Of a DNA stretch of 64,000 nt, positions 8,905-17,760 are shown one piece after another. Origin of the DNA: JAADHX01 sp964569385 (lineage in GTDB: Bacteria; Actinomycetota; Acidimicrobiia; Acidimicrobiales; Poriferisodalaceae); NCBI GenBank assembly GCA_964569385.1, contig CAZMUM010000014.1:1-64000 (forward strand), given 5' to 3'. Made by a program: the position numbers and the translations under genes. The notes below the pieces were generated by a model. It was not told the origin of the DNA, made no database searches, and worked only from the letters and a program-made list of their open reading frames with translations. Every line of letters begins with the position of its first letter. The stretch's first letter is position 1.

Positions 8905-10425
8905 TTACGCGTAGTGGTCGGGGAGGTCGTTCTCGTAGAGGACGGCGTCGCCGGGTTCGAGGGTTGCCCTTACCCATTCGACGGCTTCGTTTCTGGTTGA
9001 CACGAGATGGACGGCGGCCGGGCCGCCTTCGGTGCCGCTCCTCAGTGCGGCCCGATTGGTGTGGCCGACAATGACTACGTCGTCGACGGCGTGGGCCGCG
9101 GCGGCGCCGAGTTTGGCGTTCTCGGCGTGCTGAATGGGGCCGAGTTCGACCATTCCAGGCGTGACCAGAACCCTGCGCTTAGCGGTAAGGTCGCTCAACG
9201 CGGCGAGCGCCGATGCCGCTCCGGCGGGGTTGGAGTTGTAGGTGTCGTCGATAATGGTGACACCTGTGGGCGACGTCGATACCTCTTGGCGGTGGTCGGC
9301 TCCGGGTAGATCCACGAGTCGTTGGCGAATGATCGCGTCTGGTACGTCGAGCGCCACCGCAATTCCGATCGCTACCGCCACGTTCTCGGCGATCGCGCCC
9401 GCAGCGATCTGTGCTTCTGAAGTGTTCCCGCCGATACCAAGCCGCACAGTCCTGACATCTATGGCCTCGACAACAACATCGGCTCCGGCGTCAGGGTCAG
9501 TTGAACAACGGATCACCCGCATGCCGGTTTGACTGAGTTGGTCGGCCAGGTCCAACAAGCCGTAGGCATCTATGTTCAGTACGCCGATGTTTGCGTTGTC
9601 GAAGATCTCGGCTTTTGAGGCCACAACTGTGTTGAGGTCGCCAAACCTCTCGAGGTGTACTGGCCCGATGTTGCACAATGCCGCCACGTCGGGTTTGACC
9701 CATGCACATAGCTTGCTGATCTCGCCAGGTCCGTAGCAGCCCATTTCGGCTACGAATATCTCGGTGTCAGGTGCGAGGTGTTCGTTGACGGCTCGACTTA
9801 ACCCGCCGGTGTTGTTGAAGCTTGCGGGGCTGGCGACGATCGATCTGGTCGAGCTGGCGAGGTGGCGGACATAACCCTTGATGGTGGTCTTGCCGTACGA
9901 GCCCGTGATTGCAACCCTTGTGGGCGCCACCTTGTCCAGTCGGACCTTGGCTTGGTGTACGAACTTCGCTGCGGCCCGATTTTCGAGCGGAGCGTTGATG
10001 GCCAGAGCTAAGTCAAGGGTGATTGGAAGTACCAGAGCGGTGAGGGCCGCCGTTGCCGCGCCATACCCTACGAGCACGCCAGCCGTCACCATGGCTACAC
10101 AAATCAGCATGTGGGTCGCCGTCAAGGCCTTCAACCGCCGCGTCCAGGCCAGCTGCGAAGTTCGGCCGCGCATCGAGAGCCCGAGAGGCCCGAGGGCGAC
10201 GGCTTCAATGGCAAGCACCGCGGCCCAGCCGAAGAACACGGCCACGGCGGTGGCTCCGATGGCTAACACCACGAGCGCCTGGTTTCGAACGTGTAGCCGC
10301 CACCATCTGACCGCAAATGTGGTGACGGTGCCGGGCAAGTAGTGCTCGCGCTGGGCCACTCTTAGCCAGCGAGCCTCGGCTAGTGGTGCCGCGGCAATAA
10401 GAAGCAGGACGATAATGACCGTCAT
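8905..10425 (-). CDS. murF: MurF-type Mur ligase with an N-terminal membrane domain
   Basis: 506 residues. The first 145 or so hold several hydrophobic segments, replacing the usual soluble UDP-binding domain of MurF. The Mur ligase core follows: P-loop GSYGKTT (175-181), FNNTGGLSRAVNEHL, AEMGCYGPGEI, NIGPVHLERFG, then the C-terminal domain with DDTYNSNP and TPGMVELG. It should attach D-Ala-D-Ala to the UDP-muramyl peptide. The membrane fusion is an architecture of some actinobacteria, and a role on a lipid-linked or alternative Mur substrate cannot be excluded. It overlaps the hydrolase gene upstream by 4 nt. Confidence 0.85.
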   Translation of the reverse strand: MTVIIVLLLIAAAPLAEARWLRVAQREHYLPGTVTTFAVRWWRLHVRNQALVVLAIGATAVAVFFGWAAVLAIEAVALGPLGLSMRGRTSQLAWTRRLKALTATHMLICVAMVTAGVLVGYGAATAALTALVLPITLDLALAINAPLENRAAAKFVHQAKVRLDKVAPTRVAITGSYGKTTIKGYVRHLASSTRSIVASPASFNNTGGLSRAVNEHLAPDTEIFVAEMGCYGPGEISKLCAWVKPDVAALCNIGPVHLERFGDLNTVVASKAEIFDNANIGVLNIDAYGLLDLADQLSQTGMRVIRCSTDPDAGADVVVEAIDVRTVRLGIGGNTSEAQIAAGAIAENVAVAIGIAVALDVPDAIIRQRLVDLPGADHRQEVSTSPTGVTIIDDTYNSNPAGAASALAALSDLTAKRRVLVTPGMVELGPIQHAENAKLGAAAAHAVDDVVIVGHTNRAALRSGTEGGPAAVHLVSTRNEAVEWVRATLEPGDAVLYENDLPDHYA

Positions 10426-11168
10426 TTCGGGCGCGCCTCGAGTTGTCTGTCGATCGCGGCGCGAACGAGGTCTGGCCGCGAGATTGGCAGGAAGTGGTCG
10501 AGCTGCGGCTCGATCGTAAGGGTTGCATTCGACAGCAGTGCTTCGGCGCGCCTCGCCACTTCGATCGGGGCTGCGGTGTCAGCTTCGCCCCACAACAACT
10601 CAACTGGGCAGTCAATGTCGCTGAGCTGGTCTTCGTAGGATTCGTTGACGGCCCTGACCATGATGTCGCGCATGACTCCAGTTGCGGCGCGGTAGTCGGC
10701 GCTCCCGTGCTTTTCTCGGAGGCGATCAACTCGGGCCTCGCCAATGAGCCCGATTTTGTTCAGTTTTTTCGCTAGCCGAAAGACGACGGGAGATTTGTGA
10801 GCCCCGTCTTGGCGCAGAAGTAGGGGAACACCGATCAGAACGAGGCCAACCACCGACGCTGGTTGCTGTTGAGCCAGGTGGACTGCAACCCTGCCGCCGA
10901 AGCTGTGACCGACTATCACGACGGGTAAGTCCATCTCGTCGAGAACGGCGCCTACGGATCTGGCGTAGTCGGCTGACCCCCATGCCGATTCTGGTGGCGG
11001 TGTTGCGCCGAACCCGGGTAGATCGATGGCCACGCCATTGAGGCCATCAAGGGACCCATCGAAGTCGGTGTGGCTTCGATCCCAGCCGTGAAGAGCGAGC
11101 ACAACTGGTGGTTCGTCACCATGTCGGCGCCCGAATATGTTCCCGCTGGCGAGGACCGAAAGTGTCAT
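10422..11168 (-). CDS. Alpha/beta-fold hydrolase
   Basis: A 248-residue alpha/beta hydrolase. It shows the oxyanion block ALHGW, the nucleophile elbow GHSFGG (Ser89), an acidic residue in LLWGEADTAAP and a C-terminal His in LDHFLP, so the catalytic triad is complete. The substrate is unknown. It overlaps the murF-like gene by 4 nt (ATGA), so the two are co-translated, which hints at a link with envelope precursors or simply an operon for housekeeping esters. Confidence 0.88.
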   Translation of the reverse strand: MTLSVLASGNIFGRRHGDEPPVVLALHGWDRSHTDFDGSLDGLNGVAIDLPGFGATPPPESAWGSADYARSVGAVLDEMDLPVVIVGHSFGGRVAVHLAQQQPASVVGLVLIGVPLLLRQDGAHKSPVVFRLAKKLNKIGLIGEARVDRLREKHGSADYRAATGVMRDIMVRAVNESYEDQLSDIDCPVELLWGEADTAAPIEVARRAEALLSNATLTIEPQLDHFLPISRPDLVRAAIDRQLEARPK

Positions 11169-11416
11169 CGCTCAGGACCCTTAGGCGTTGAATAGATTGG
11201 AGTCACGACGCTCCACAATAGAGCTGTGCGACGGTTTCGCCCGGACGCTTAGAAATGTGTGCTTACAGAATTGGCCATTCCTTTCACTACGTGGGCCTGC
11301 TCTCACGAAATGTAGCGGAACTGTAACTGAGAGTGCTGTGTTCGCGACTATGTTGAGTGGCGCGTGGTCACGGAACGTGGTGCGGGCAATCGCAGATCAG
11401 AAAGTGTGCTGCAACT

Positions 11417-11821
11417 ATGCGACCCATGAGTAACAAAGCGAAAGCTCGTGTTACCGACGTTCCCGTTTTTTCGGCCCTTGAGTCTGCGGACCGCCGTTGG
11501 CTTCGAAAGACAGCGCGCTCGATGAGTTACCCAATCGGGGCCACCATTCAGGAAGCGGGCAACATCGATCGGCGGTTCTTCGTTCTGGTCGATGGCATGG
11601 TCCGTCTCGACGATGGCATTCGTGCCCGTGACTTTGGGCCAGGGGTTGCCTTTGGCGACGCCAGGAGTTCTGGCGAAGAACTTCCGGTTACGGCTACGGC
11701 CCTCAGCGATGTGCGTACTTTCGTAGTGCCCTCGCTGGCCATGGCATGGCTGGCCCAGCACTATCCACACATTGCTGTGTGGCTCCAGAAACACCCCAAC
11801 GAGGTTCCACTCGCAGGTTGA
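11417..11821 (+). CDS. Cyclic-nucleotide-binding-like domain protein
   Basis: About 134 residues resembling a CRP/cNMP-binding beta-barrel domain: VFSALESADRRWLRKTARSM, then GATIQEAGN, FFVLVDGMVRL and GVAFGDARS, with VTATALSDVRTFVV in the last strand region. There is no DNA-binding helix-turn-helix, so it may be a small sensor or partner protein. The phosphate-binding Arg of true cAMP sites is not evident. ATG 11417 is used; ATG 11426 is as likely. It is convergent with the zinc-ribbon gene. The 248 nt upstream hold no other gene that I can see. Confidence 0.6.
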   Translation: MRPMSNKAKARVTDVPVFSALESADRRWLRKTARSMSYPIGATIQEAGNIDRRFFVLVDGMVRLDDGIRARDFGPGVAFGDARSSGEELPVTATALSDVRTFVVPSLAMAWLAQHYPHIAVWLQKHPNEVPLAG

Positions 11822-11833
11822 AAGCGGCGCTGT

Positions 11834-12148
11834 CTACGACGTCGGCAGTTGATCGGGCATTAGCGGGCTACGACTCACTCGGTATCGAGCCAGAACCTTG
11901 TCGTCGCATGATCGGCACAAGTAGACGGTCTGGGTAGCAACAATCGAAAGTTGGGTGCCACGACTCTTCTCGACGATGGCTTTGACTGCTGGCTCCATGT
12001 CTTTGCCGTTGCATCGGTCGCACCTTGGGTCGAGGTCGCGTTGCCAACTGCTATTGCAGACGTGGCACAAGATCTCGATGCCATCGTCGGTCGAGGTGCC
12101 CGTTAACTCCTCGGTCTCGCCGCACTTGGGGCACTCGACGTCGCTCAT
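11834..12148 (-). CDS. Small zinc-ribbon protein
   Basis: A 104-residue protein with four CxxC pairs (CPKC, CHVC, CDRC, CRSC), enough for two zinc sites. No enzymatic domain is visible and the function is unknown. It probably binds nucleic acid or protein. A TACTCT -10 box (12156-12161) ends 7 nt before the ATG, so the message may be leaderless. It is divergent from the J-domain gene. Confidence 0.75.
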   Translation of the reverse strand: MSDVECPKCGETEELTGTSTDDGIEILCHVCNSSWQRDLDPRCDRCNGKDMEPAVKAIVEKSRGTQLSIVATQTVYLCRSCDDKVLARYRVSRSPLMPDQLPTS

Positions 12149-12241
12149 AGGTAACAGAGTATTGGTCTTGGCGAAGTCGCTGGTGTGGTGTCGGTATTGC
12201 GTCGACCGCGGCTACCGTTTGTAGGTCCAGCGGAGAGAGCC

Positions 12242-12907
12242 TTGAACCGTCCAGATCGACTCGACACAAACGTCGACCACTACCAGGTTCTTGGCGTGTC
12301 GCGTGCCGATGGCACAGCGTCGATTCGAAAGGCGTACCTTGAGCTCGCCCGCCAGCATCATCCCGATCGGCAGCGTCTGCGGGGTGGTGCGGGTTCGGCG
12401 GGCGTTCGTGTCCTTATGCACGAGGTAAACGAGGCTTGGCGCGTTCTTGGCAACGCCGAGTTGAGAAGGCGCTACGACGGGGCTCGTCGTGAGTCAGTGC
12501 AGAGTTCGGATCGCGTAGCTGCGGTTTCGACCACGTTTCGGCCGGTGTCGAGTCAAAACACCTCGTTCAAGGTTGGCTCTCGTGGTGTAGCCGCCGCGGT
12601 TCAATATGGCCCCTGGGCCATTGGTTTGGTCGTCTTGATAGCGGTGTTTGTGTTCACTGCCTACGCGGCGACATCTGGCGATGAGCCCGGCGCAGTCCAG
12701 CTCGATCGTTGGGTGGTCGAAGGTGAGTGCATAACTTTGTTCGGGCCTGGCAACTTCGCCCAAGCAGCGTGTGACGGGCCAAACGATGGGGTTGTCGTCG
12801 AGTTGCGGTCCGATGAAGCCTGCCGCCGGACTGACGCCAGGGCGTTTGAGCCCCGCGCCCGGGCCGTAGTCATCTGCCTTGTCGATTCGGCGGAGGCCGC
12901 CGGCTGA
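12242..12907 (+). CDS. J-domain (DnaJ-like) membrane protein
   Basis: An N-terminal J domain (about residues 10-80) with the HPD motif at 40-42 that stimulates Hsp70 (DnaK). A linker, one membrane segment (about 120-140) and a short C-terminal domain with three cysteines, probably outside the cell, follow. TTG 12242 is preferred over the far GTG 12185 because GGAGAG lies about 4-10 nt upstream and the J domain follows at once. It is likely to recruit DnaK to the membrane. The C-terminal domain is not recognised. Confidence 0.8.
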   Translation: MNRPDRLDTNVDHYQVLGVSRADGTASIRKAYLELARQHHPDRQRLRGGAGSAGVRVLMHEVNEAWRVLGNAELRRRYDGARRESVQSSDRVAAVSTTFRPVSSQNTSFKVGSRGVAAAVQYGPWAIGLVVLIAVFVFTAYAATSGDEPGAVQLDRWVVEGECITLFGPGNFAQAACDGPNDGVVVELRSDEACRRTDARAFEPRARAVVICLVDSAEAAG

Positions 12908-12982
12908 AACAGGTCGAGAGAACCCGACCCGTGCCACCGACCCGACTCGACCCGAGCCGCCCGATCGGTAGTCTTGGTTCAT

Positions 12983-13975
12983 ATGGACGATGCAGTAAGT
13001 GATGGACTGGTCCGACAGCCGATGCACACCGATGCTCGAATATTTGTTGCTGGTCACCGGGGCCTCGTGGGTGCCGCGGTCATCAAACGACTACTCGATG
13101 CCGGGTATCGAAACGTGATAACAGCTACCCGCGATCAACTCGACCTTCGCGACCAAATGGCGGTCAATTATTGGTTCAAGGCGAACCGACCCGACTATGT
13201 GTTTCTAGTGGCGGGAACTGTTGGCGGTATCTACGCAAACAGCACTCGGCCAGCCGAGTTCATCTACGACAATCTGATGATTCATGCCACCGTGGTTCAT
13301 TCGGCATGGATGCACGACGTAACGAAGCTTCTGTATCTCGGTTCGTCTTGTATCTACCCGCGCGATGTTGCTCAGCCGATGTCTGAAGATGCCCTGCTAA
13401 CTGGGCCCCTCGAGCCCACCAACGAGCCATACGCCATAGCCAAGATCGCCGGAATCAAACTGTGCGAGTCTTATCGCCGCCAGTACGGGGCCTCATTCAT
13501 CTCGGCGATGCCAACTAACCTTTATGGACCTAACGACAACTTCGATGCCGAGGGTGGCCATGTCGTGCCCATGTTGCTGCGACGGTTTCACGAGGCCAAG
13601 GTGGCTGGCGAGGGCGCTGTATCGGTGTGGGGCACTGGTTCGCCAATGCGCGAGCTGATGCACGTCGAAGATCTCGCCGATGCGTGTCTTTTTCTGATGG
13701 AGAACTACGACGGGCAGCAGCATGTCAACGTCGGGACTGGGATCGACGTAACGATTCGGGAGTTAGCCGAGACCATCCGCGAGGTTGTCCACCCCGGCGC
13801 CGCGCTCGAATGGGACACGACCAAGCCCGATGGTGCGCCTCGCAAGCTCCTAGACGTATCGAAGATCCAGGCGCTTGGTTGGCGCCATTCGGTCGACCTT
13901 CGTGATGGTATTGCCGAGACCTACGAGTGGTTCTTGAGCCAAGGCTTCGACACTCTCAGGGGAGTGTCGGTATAA
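12983..13975 (+). CDS. fcl: GDP-L-fucose synthase
   Basis: A 330-residue extended SDR that epimerises and reduces GDP-4-keto-6-deoxymannose to GDP-L-fucose with NADPH. It has the GHRGLVG nucleotide loop, GSSCIYP (120-126, with catalytic Ser and Cys), YAIAK (Tyr150/Lys154) and MRELMHVEDLADA, all typical of WcaG/Fcl. ATG 12983 is preferred over TTG 12974 because TAGTCT (12969-12974) ends 8 nt before it. No GDP-mannose dehydratase (gmd) is in the window. It supplies fucose for the envelope glycans encoded further along. Confidence 0.92.
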   Translation: MDDAVSDGLVRQPMHTDARIFVAGHRGLVGAAVIKRLLDAGYRNVITATRDQLDLRDQMAVNYWFKANRPDYVFLVAGTVGGIYANSTRPAEFIYDNLMIHATVVHSAWMHDVTKLLYLGSSCIYPRDVAQPMSEDALLTGPLEPTNEPYAIAKIAGIKLCESYRRQYGASFISAMPTNLYGPNDNFDAEGGHVVPMLLRRFHEAKVAGEGAVSVWGTGSPMRELMHVEDLADACLFLMENYDGQQHVNVGTGIDVTIRELAETIREVVHPGAALEWDTTKPDGAPRKLLDVSKIQALGWRHSVDLRDGIAETYEWFLSQGFDTLRGVSV

Positions 13976-14018
13976 CCGCCCCAACAACATAACCTATATG
14001 CAATAGCCTCATAACGTC

Positions 14019-14024
14019 TATAGT
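14019..14024 (+). promoter_or_regulatory. -10 box of the XRE/nucleotidyltransferase pair
   Basis: TATAGT ends 8 nt before ATG 14033, placing the transcript start at or next to the ATG (leaderless). The region around it (13990-14030) is rich in partly symmetric ctata/tatag sequence that the XRE protein could bind. Confidence 0.5.
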
Positions 14025-14032
14025 ATGGAAGT

Positions 14033-14422
14033 ATGGTTGATGTAGGAGTGAGAGATAGCTTTCAGAGGATTCTCGGAACCAATGGGTTTCCTTATGCCGA
14101 CTCGATCGAACCCGCAGAACTCGTGCGGTCATTGCGTCACGCTGCCGGCCTTTCGCAAAGGGATTTGGCTGCCCTTCTTGGTACCTCACAACCCGCAGTG
14201 TCGCGTTGGGAGCAGGGTCACGACGAGCCACGGCTCTCAACGCTGAACGCCGTGGCGCACGCGTGCGGTCGACGCCTTGTGATCTCTGTTGCCGATGAAG
14301 AGAAAGTGGTCGACGGAGTCGATCGGGCCCAGATTCTTGCCCATTTGGCGATGTCGCCTGATGAGCGCATCCATGCGGTAGCCAATGTGAGTCGTTTTCG
14401 AGCTTCGATAGAGTTGGCGTAG
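14033..14422 (+). CDS. XRE-family helix-turn-helix protein, probable antitoxin
   Basis: 129 residues with a central HTH_XRE domain (about 27-70: LSQRDLAALLGTSQPAVSRWEQG). Its stop codon shares a base with the GTG of the following nucleotidyltransferase gene, the tight layout typical of toxin-antitoxin operons. The C-terminal tail (ILAHLAMSPDERIHAVANVSRF) resembles that of antitoxins paired with AbiEii/MenT-like nucleotidyltransferases. It probably represses its own leaderless promoter. Confidence 0.8.
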   Translation: MVDVGVRDSFQRILGTNGFPYADSIEPAELVRSLRHAAGLSQRDLAALLGTSQPAVSRWEQGHDEPRLSTLNAVAHACGRRLVISVADEEKVVDGVDRAQILAHLAMSPDERIHAVANVSRFRASIELA

Positions 14423-14931
14423 TGGCAGTTCCGTTCGACCCCCCTGCTCTCATGGTCGAGTTGGCAAGATTCGACGTCGATTATGTCCTGGTCGGAGATT
14501 TGGCAGCGGTCGTTCACGGATCGCCTACCACCACGAACGACGCCGATATTGTGCCGGCAAATGACCGTGCAAACCTAGAGCGTTTGTCCCAGGTTTTGCA
14601 CGAACTCAACGCTCGGATCCGCGATATCGCTACACCGGACGGCATCCCCTTTGGCCCACACCCTGCATTGCTCGCAAGCATGCAGATTCTTAACTTGCAG
14701 ACCAAACACGGCGATCTGGACCTCACGTTTGCACCCGCCGCGCTACACGACTACGAGGCCCTGCTGGCCGCTAGCCAGTTGTTCACGATCGCTGGAGTCG
14801 AGGTTCGAGTGGCCTCCCTTGACGATGTGATTCGGTCGAAGCTGGCATCTGGGCGACCTAAGGACCTCGCTGTGTTGCCGACGTTGAGGGCCCTTCAAGA
14901 GTTGAAGCGTTCAGAATCGGACGTCGAATAG
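14422..14931 (+). CDS. Nucleotidyltransferase-fold protein, probable toxin
   Basis: 169 residues with the minimal nucleotidyltransferase signature: GDLAAVVHGSPTTTNDAD gives the helix and the DxD pair (Asp40/Asp42), and HGDLDLTF carries further acidic residues at Asp98/Asp100. Related proteins include AbiEii and MenT toxins, which transfer nucleotides to tRNA or proteins, and kanamycin-nucleotidyltransferase-like folds. Starts at GTG 14422, overlapping the XRE gene by one base. The usual GG before the helix is GD here. Toxicity is inferred from layout, not shown. Confidence 0.72.
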   Translation: MAVPFDPPALMVELARFDVDYVLVGDLAAVVHGSPTTTNDADIVPANDRANLERLSQVLHELNARIRDIATPDGIPFGPHPALLASMQILNLQTKHGDLDLTFAPAALHDYEALLAASQLFTIAGVEVRVASLDDVIRSKLASGRPKDLAVLPTLRALQELKRSESDVE

Positions 14932-14997
14932 TCGTATTCGACGTGCCTGGCGTCGCTGCTTCACCGCTGGACCAGACTTGGTCGTAGCCTTGGCCTG

Positions 14998-16575
14998 GTG
15001 AATGCACCTGAGATTGTGTCCGAGGCACAACGCCGTCGGACCTTTGCCATCATCAGTCACCCGGACGCGGGCAAAACGACGCTGACAGAGAAGTTCCTTC
15101 TATACGGCGGTGCGATTGCCGAGGCTGGTTCGGTCAAGGCCAGGCAAGGTAGGCGTTCGGCCACGTCCGACTGGATGGAGCTCGAACAAAAGCGCGGCAT
15201 ATCTATCACTTCGACCGCACTTCAGTTCGAGTACCGCGATTGTGTTCTGAATCTTCTCGACACTCCTGGTCACCGCGACTTCTCCGAGGACACCTACCGG
15301 GTTTTGGCTGCCACTGATGCTGCGATAATGGTGCTCGATGCGGCAAAGGGTATAGAGCCCCAGACGCTCAAGTTGTTCGAAGTTTGCCGTCAGCGCAATG
15401 TGCCGCTGCTTACCTTCATCAACAAGTACGACCGGCCCGGTGTTGCTCCCCTCGAACTGATCGACCAGATCGAGGCGCAACTGTCTTTGTCGTGCACGCC
15501 GGTAACTTGGCCGGTGGGCGAGCCTGGGTATTTCAGTGGGGTAGTTGATCGGTCGACCAACCAGTTCGTTCGGTTTGACCGAACATCGCGTGGTTCGACT
15601 GAGGCCCCCGAAGAAATCACTGCGATCGAAGATGTCGACACCGCTGGGCTCGAAGGGTGGGATGCCTGTAAAGAGGAACTCGAGTTGCTCGATGCCACCG
15701 GGGCCGATGTCGATCTTGAGACCTTTAGGGCGGGCGAATCCACCCCAGTGTTTTTCGGGTCGGCGCTGACCAACTTTGGTGTTCGGTTGCTGCTCGATGC
15801 CATTGTCGATCTGGCTCCCAGCCCATCTCCACGCGTCGATGTGAAGGACGAACCGCGACCCATCGACGCTCCGTTTTCGGCTTTTGCGTTCAAGGTCCAG
15901 GCCAATATGGACCCTTCGCATCGCGACCGCTTGGCTGTTGTACGCGTCTGCTCTGGTCGGTTCGAACGGGGGATGACCGTTACTCACGGTCGAACTGGCA
16001 AACCCTTCGCCACCAAGTATGCCCATACGTTGTTCGGCAACGACCGCGAGACCGTCGACCTCGCCTATCCGGGCGACGTTGTTGGGTTGGTTAACGCCAC
16101 TGAGGTTCGGGTTGGTGACACCTTGTATGAGGGAGCTGGCGTCGAGTTCCCTGGTATTCCTTCATTCGCTCCCGAGTTGTTCCGGAAGATCCGCACCACC
16201 GATACTGGGCGTTTCAAGCAGTTCCGTAAGGGCCTAAGACAACTCGACGAAGAGGGCGTGGTTCAGGTTCTGCGTGATGAATACACTGGCGACGTCGAAC
16301 CGGTTCTGGCTGCTGTTGGCCAGCTTCAGTTTGAAGTGGCGGTGCATCGGCTCGAGAACGAATTCGGCGCACCAGTCGCTCTGTCGCCTGCCCCTTATCA
16401 AGTAGCTCGTCGCACAAACGCCGAGAGTGCCGACGAGATTCGCAGGCTCCCAGGGGCCGCAGTAATGGAACGGGCCGACGGCGCGTTGTTGGCTCTGTTC
16501 GAGAACCCTTACTACCTACAACGCATCGAGGCCGAACGCGACCACCTGATGCTCGGACCTGTACTGGTCGAATAG
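14998..16575 (+). CDS. prfC: Peptide chain release factor 3
   Basis: A 525-residue translational GTPase that recycles RF1/RF2 from the ribosome. It has P-loop SHPDAGKTTLTE near residue 20, switch II LDTPGHRDF, NKYD in place of NKxD, and the RF3-specific KRGISITSTALQF. Full length for the family. GTG 14998 is the first start in frame that precedes the conserved N-terminus. No close operon partner. Confidence 0.95.
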   Translation: MNAPEIVSEAQRRRTFAIISHPDAGKTTLTEKFLLYGGAIAEAGSVKARQGRRSATSDWMELEQKRGISITSTALQFEYRDCVLNLLDTPGHRDFSEDTYRVLAATDAAIMVLDAAKGIEPQTLKLFEVCRQRNVPLLTFINKYDRPGVAPLELIDQIEAQLSLSCTPVTWPVGEPGYFSGVVDRSTNQFVRFDRTSRGSTEAPEEITAIEDVDTAGLEGWDACKEELELLDATGADVDLETFRAGESTPVFFGSALTNFGVRLLLDAIVDLAPSPSPRVDVKDEPRPIDAPFSAFAFKVQANMDPSHRDRLAVVRVCSGRFERGMTVTHGRTGKPFATKYAHTLFGNDRETVDLAYPGDVVGLVNATEVRVGDTLYEGAGVEFPGIPSFAPELFRKIRTTDTGRFKQFRKGLRQLDEEGVVQVLRDEYTGDVEPVLAAVGQLQFEVAVHRLENEFGAPVALSPAPYQVARRTNAESADEIRRLPGAAVMERADGALLALFENPYYLQRIEAERDHLMLGPVLVE

Positions 16576-16598
16576 TCGTGAGCGGAGTCTGCCCCTTG

Positions 16599-16642
16599 CC
16601 TCAGTGGCGTAGAGCGCTGCCTTAACACGGCAGAAATTCGAC
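16599..16642 (+). pseudogene. tRNA-Val remnant
   Basis: ctcagtggcgtagagcgctg followed by ccttaacacggcag is nearly the D-arm and anticodon arm of the intact tRNA-Val at 20467. The anticodon stem CTGCC/GGCAG is kept around TTAACAC. The acceptor stem, variable loop and T-arm are missing, so this is a fragment, not a gene. It directly precedes decayed VapBC sequence, which suggests an old integration or duplication junction. Confidence 0.7.
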
Positions 16643-16794
16643 GTCGACGCGCCGAGTCCCACGATACCGAGCTTGCGGCGCCGAGTGGGACCTGATCGCT
16701 GCGGAAGCCTGGCTGCCAGCTCGTTGATCAGGGAGTCGATACTTACTCCCTCGACGCGAAGACCCTCTTCAGGGCCAGGTGTGCACGGTGGGCG

Positions 16795-17075
16795 ATGCGG
16801 GCCCCAACGCTGTGCTGAGAGTCGAGAGGTCGTTGGGGTCGCCGGTGAGAGGATGTCGTGTCCGAGATGTACGGCGGTGATCACTACGTGGGCGTCGACG
16901 ACGTCTGATGTTCTGGTTCGAGCGAGTAGCTGGCCCACGGGGCGGTCAGGAACGCGTGGGCGCTTCGCTCCTCTCGGTCAATGGAGATGAGGAACCCGGC
17001 GTCGAGAATCACAGGCCGTATCGTTCGCCCATGGTCGCGACGTCTTCCTCGTCGATCGAGAGTCGGGGTTCAGGT
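16795..17075 (-). pseudogene. Decayed VapBC toxin-antitoxin remnant
   Basis: Reading down the minus strand: the end of a VapB-like antitoxin (about 17075-17009, ending TMGERYGL), then a PIN toxin start at GTG 17012 overlapping its stop (VILDAGFLISIDREERSAHA). Near 16938 the toxin jumps frame into a PIN C-terminus (TSDVVDAHVVITAVHLGHDI), then degenerates. About 70 central residues are missing. The C-terminal motif matches the intact VapC at 40004-40375. Non-functional. Confidence 0.7.
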
Positions 17076-17609
17076 GCGTTCGAACGTGAGCACCCCGATC
17101 GGCGCCGAGATAACAAGCCGGTCGTCTACCACCCGAGCCGACGTAGCCGATTCGAGCGCTCTGTGAAACAACCCAACGAAGGCAACGATGTCGGGGCACA
17201 GGATCAGCGTCCCGGACGCCAGCAGGCGTTCTTCGTCGTAGTGATACCGAAATCCGTTGCACCCGTCGGATCCGGCCCAGCCAAGAATGCCTTCGAAGCT
17301 TGGGGCCACAGTGTCAAGCAAATTATCGGAAACGCCGTATTGCTCGAGCTCTGGCTCGCTGGAAGGTCGGGGGCCGCGGATGTGAAGTGCGACGACTCGT
17401 GTTCCCGCGTTGCCAAAGGTCGACTGCACTAGTTGCCAAGTGCCATCGAGATCTGATCGCACTCGCACCATGAGGGGAATAGTCGACGTTGGCGGAGTCG
17501 CCTCGTCAGCAGGGTTCTGGTCGGGAAGCGTCGAGGACGAATCCGACAGTGCGGTGGGTCTCTGGGTCGCTTCGACTGCAGTTTTACAAACCGCAATCGA
17601 GGGATACAT
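17070..17609 (-). CDS. META/HslJ-like domain protein, probably N-terminally incomplete
   Basis: 179 residues. A low-complexity Thr/Pro/Ser linker (about 20-45) is followed by a META-like domain: GTWQLVQ, GSDGCNGFRYHY, a Cys in TLILCP and LVISAPIGVLTFER at the end. Such domains are usually in lipoproteins or heat-shock protein HslJ outside the membrane. No signal peptide or lipobox is seen at the start, so the beginning may be lost or the start wrong. It abuts decayed VapB sequence at its 3' end. Confidence 0.55.
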   Translation of the reverse strand: MYPSIAVCKTAVEATQRPTALSDSSSTLPDQNPADEATPPTSTIPLMVRVRSDLDGTWQLVQSTFGNAGTRVVALHIRGPRPSSEPELEQYGVSDNLLDTVAPSFEGILGWAGSDGCNGFRYHYDEERLLASGTLILCPDIVAFVGLFHRALESATSARVVDDRLVISAPIGVLTFERT

Positions 17610-17760
17610 ATGGCGATATGTAGCGCAATACGCGCTTATAAACGAACGAACGAACGCAGACAGTGGTCGTTGAGTTGTTTGTATGCCATACTGAGTGATC
17701 GTCGGTGTCGACTGTTGTGTTCAGCAGTGGTACCGGCGGGTCGTCTAGTGACATGCGGGA

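Noticed and set aside
16599..16642. A functional tRNA-Val with anticodon AAC
   Set aside because: Acceptor stem, variable loop and T-arm are absent, so the AAC reading has no meaning.
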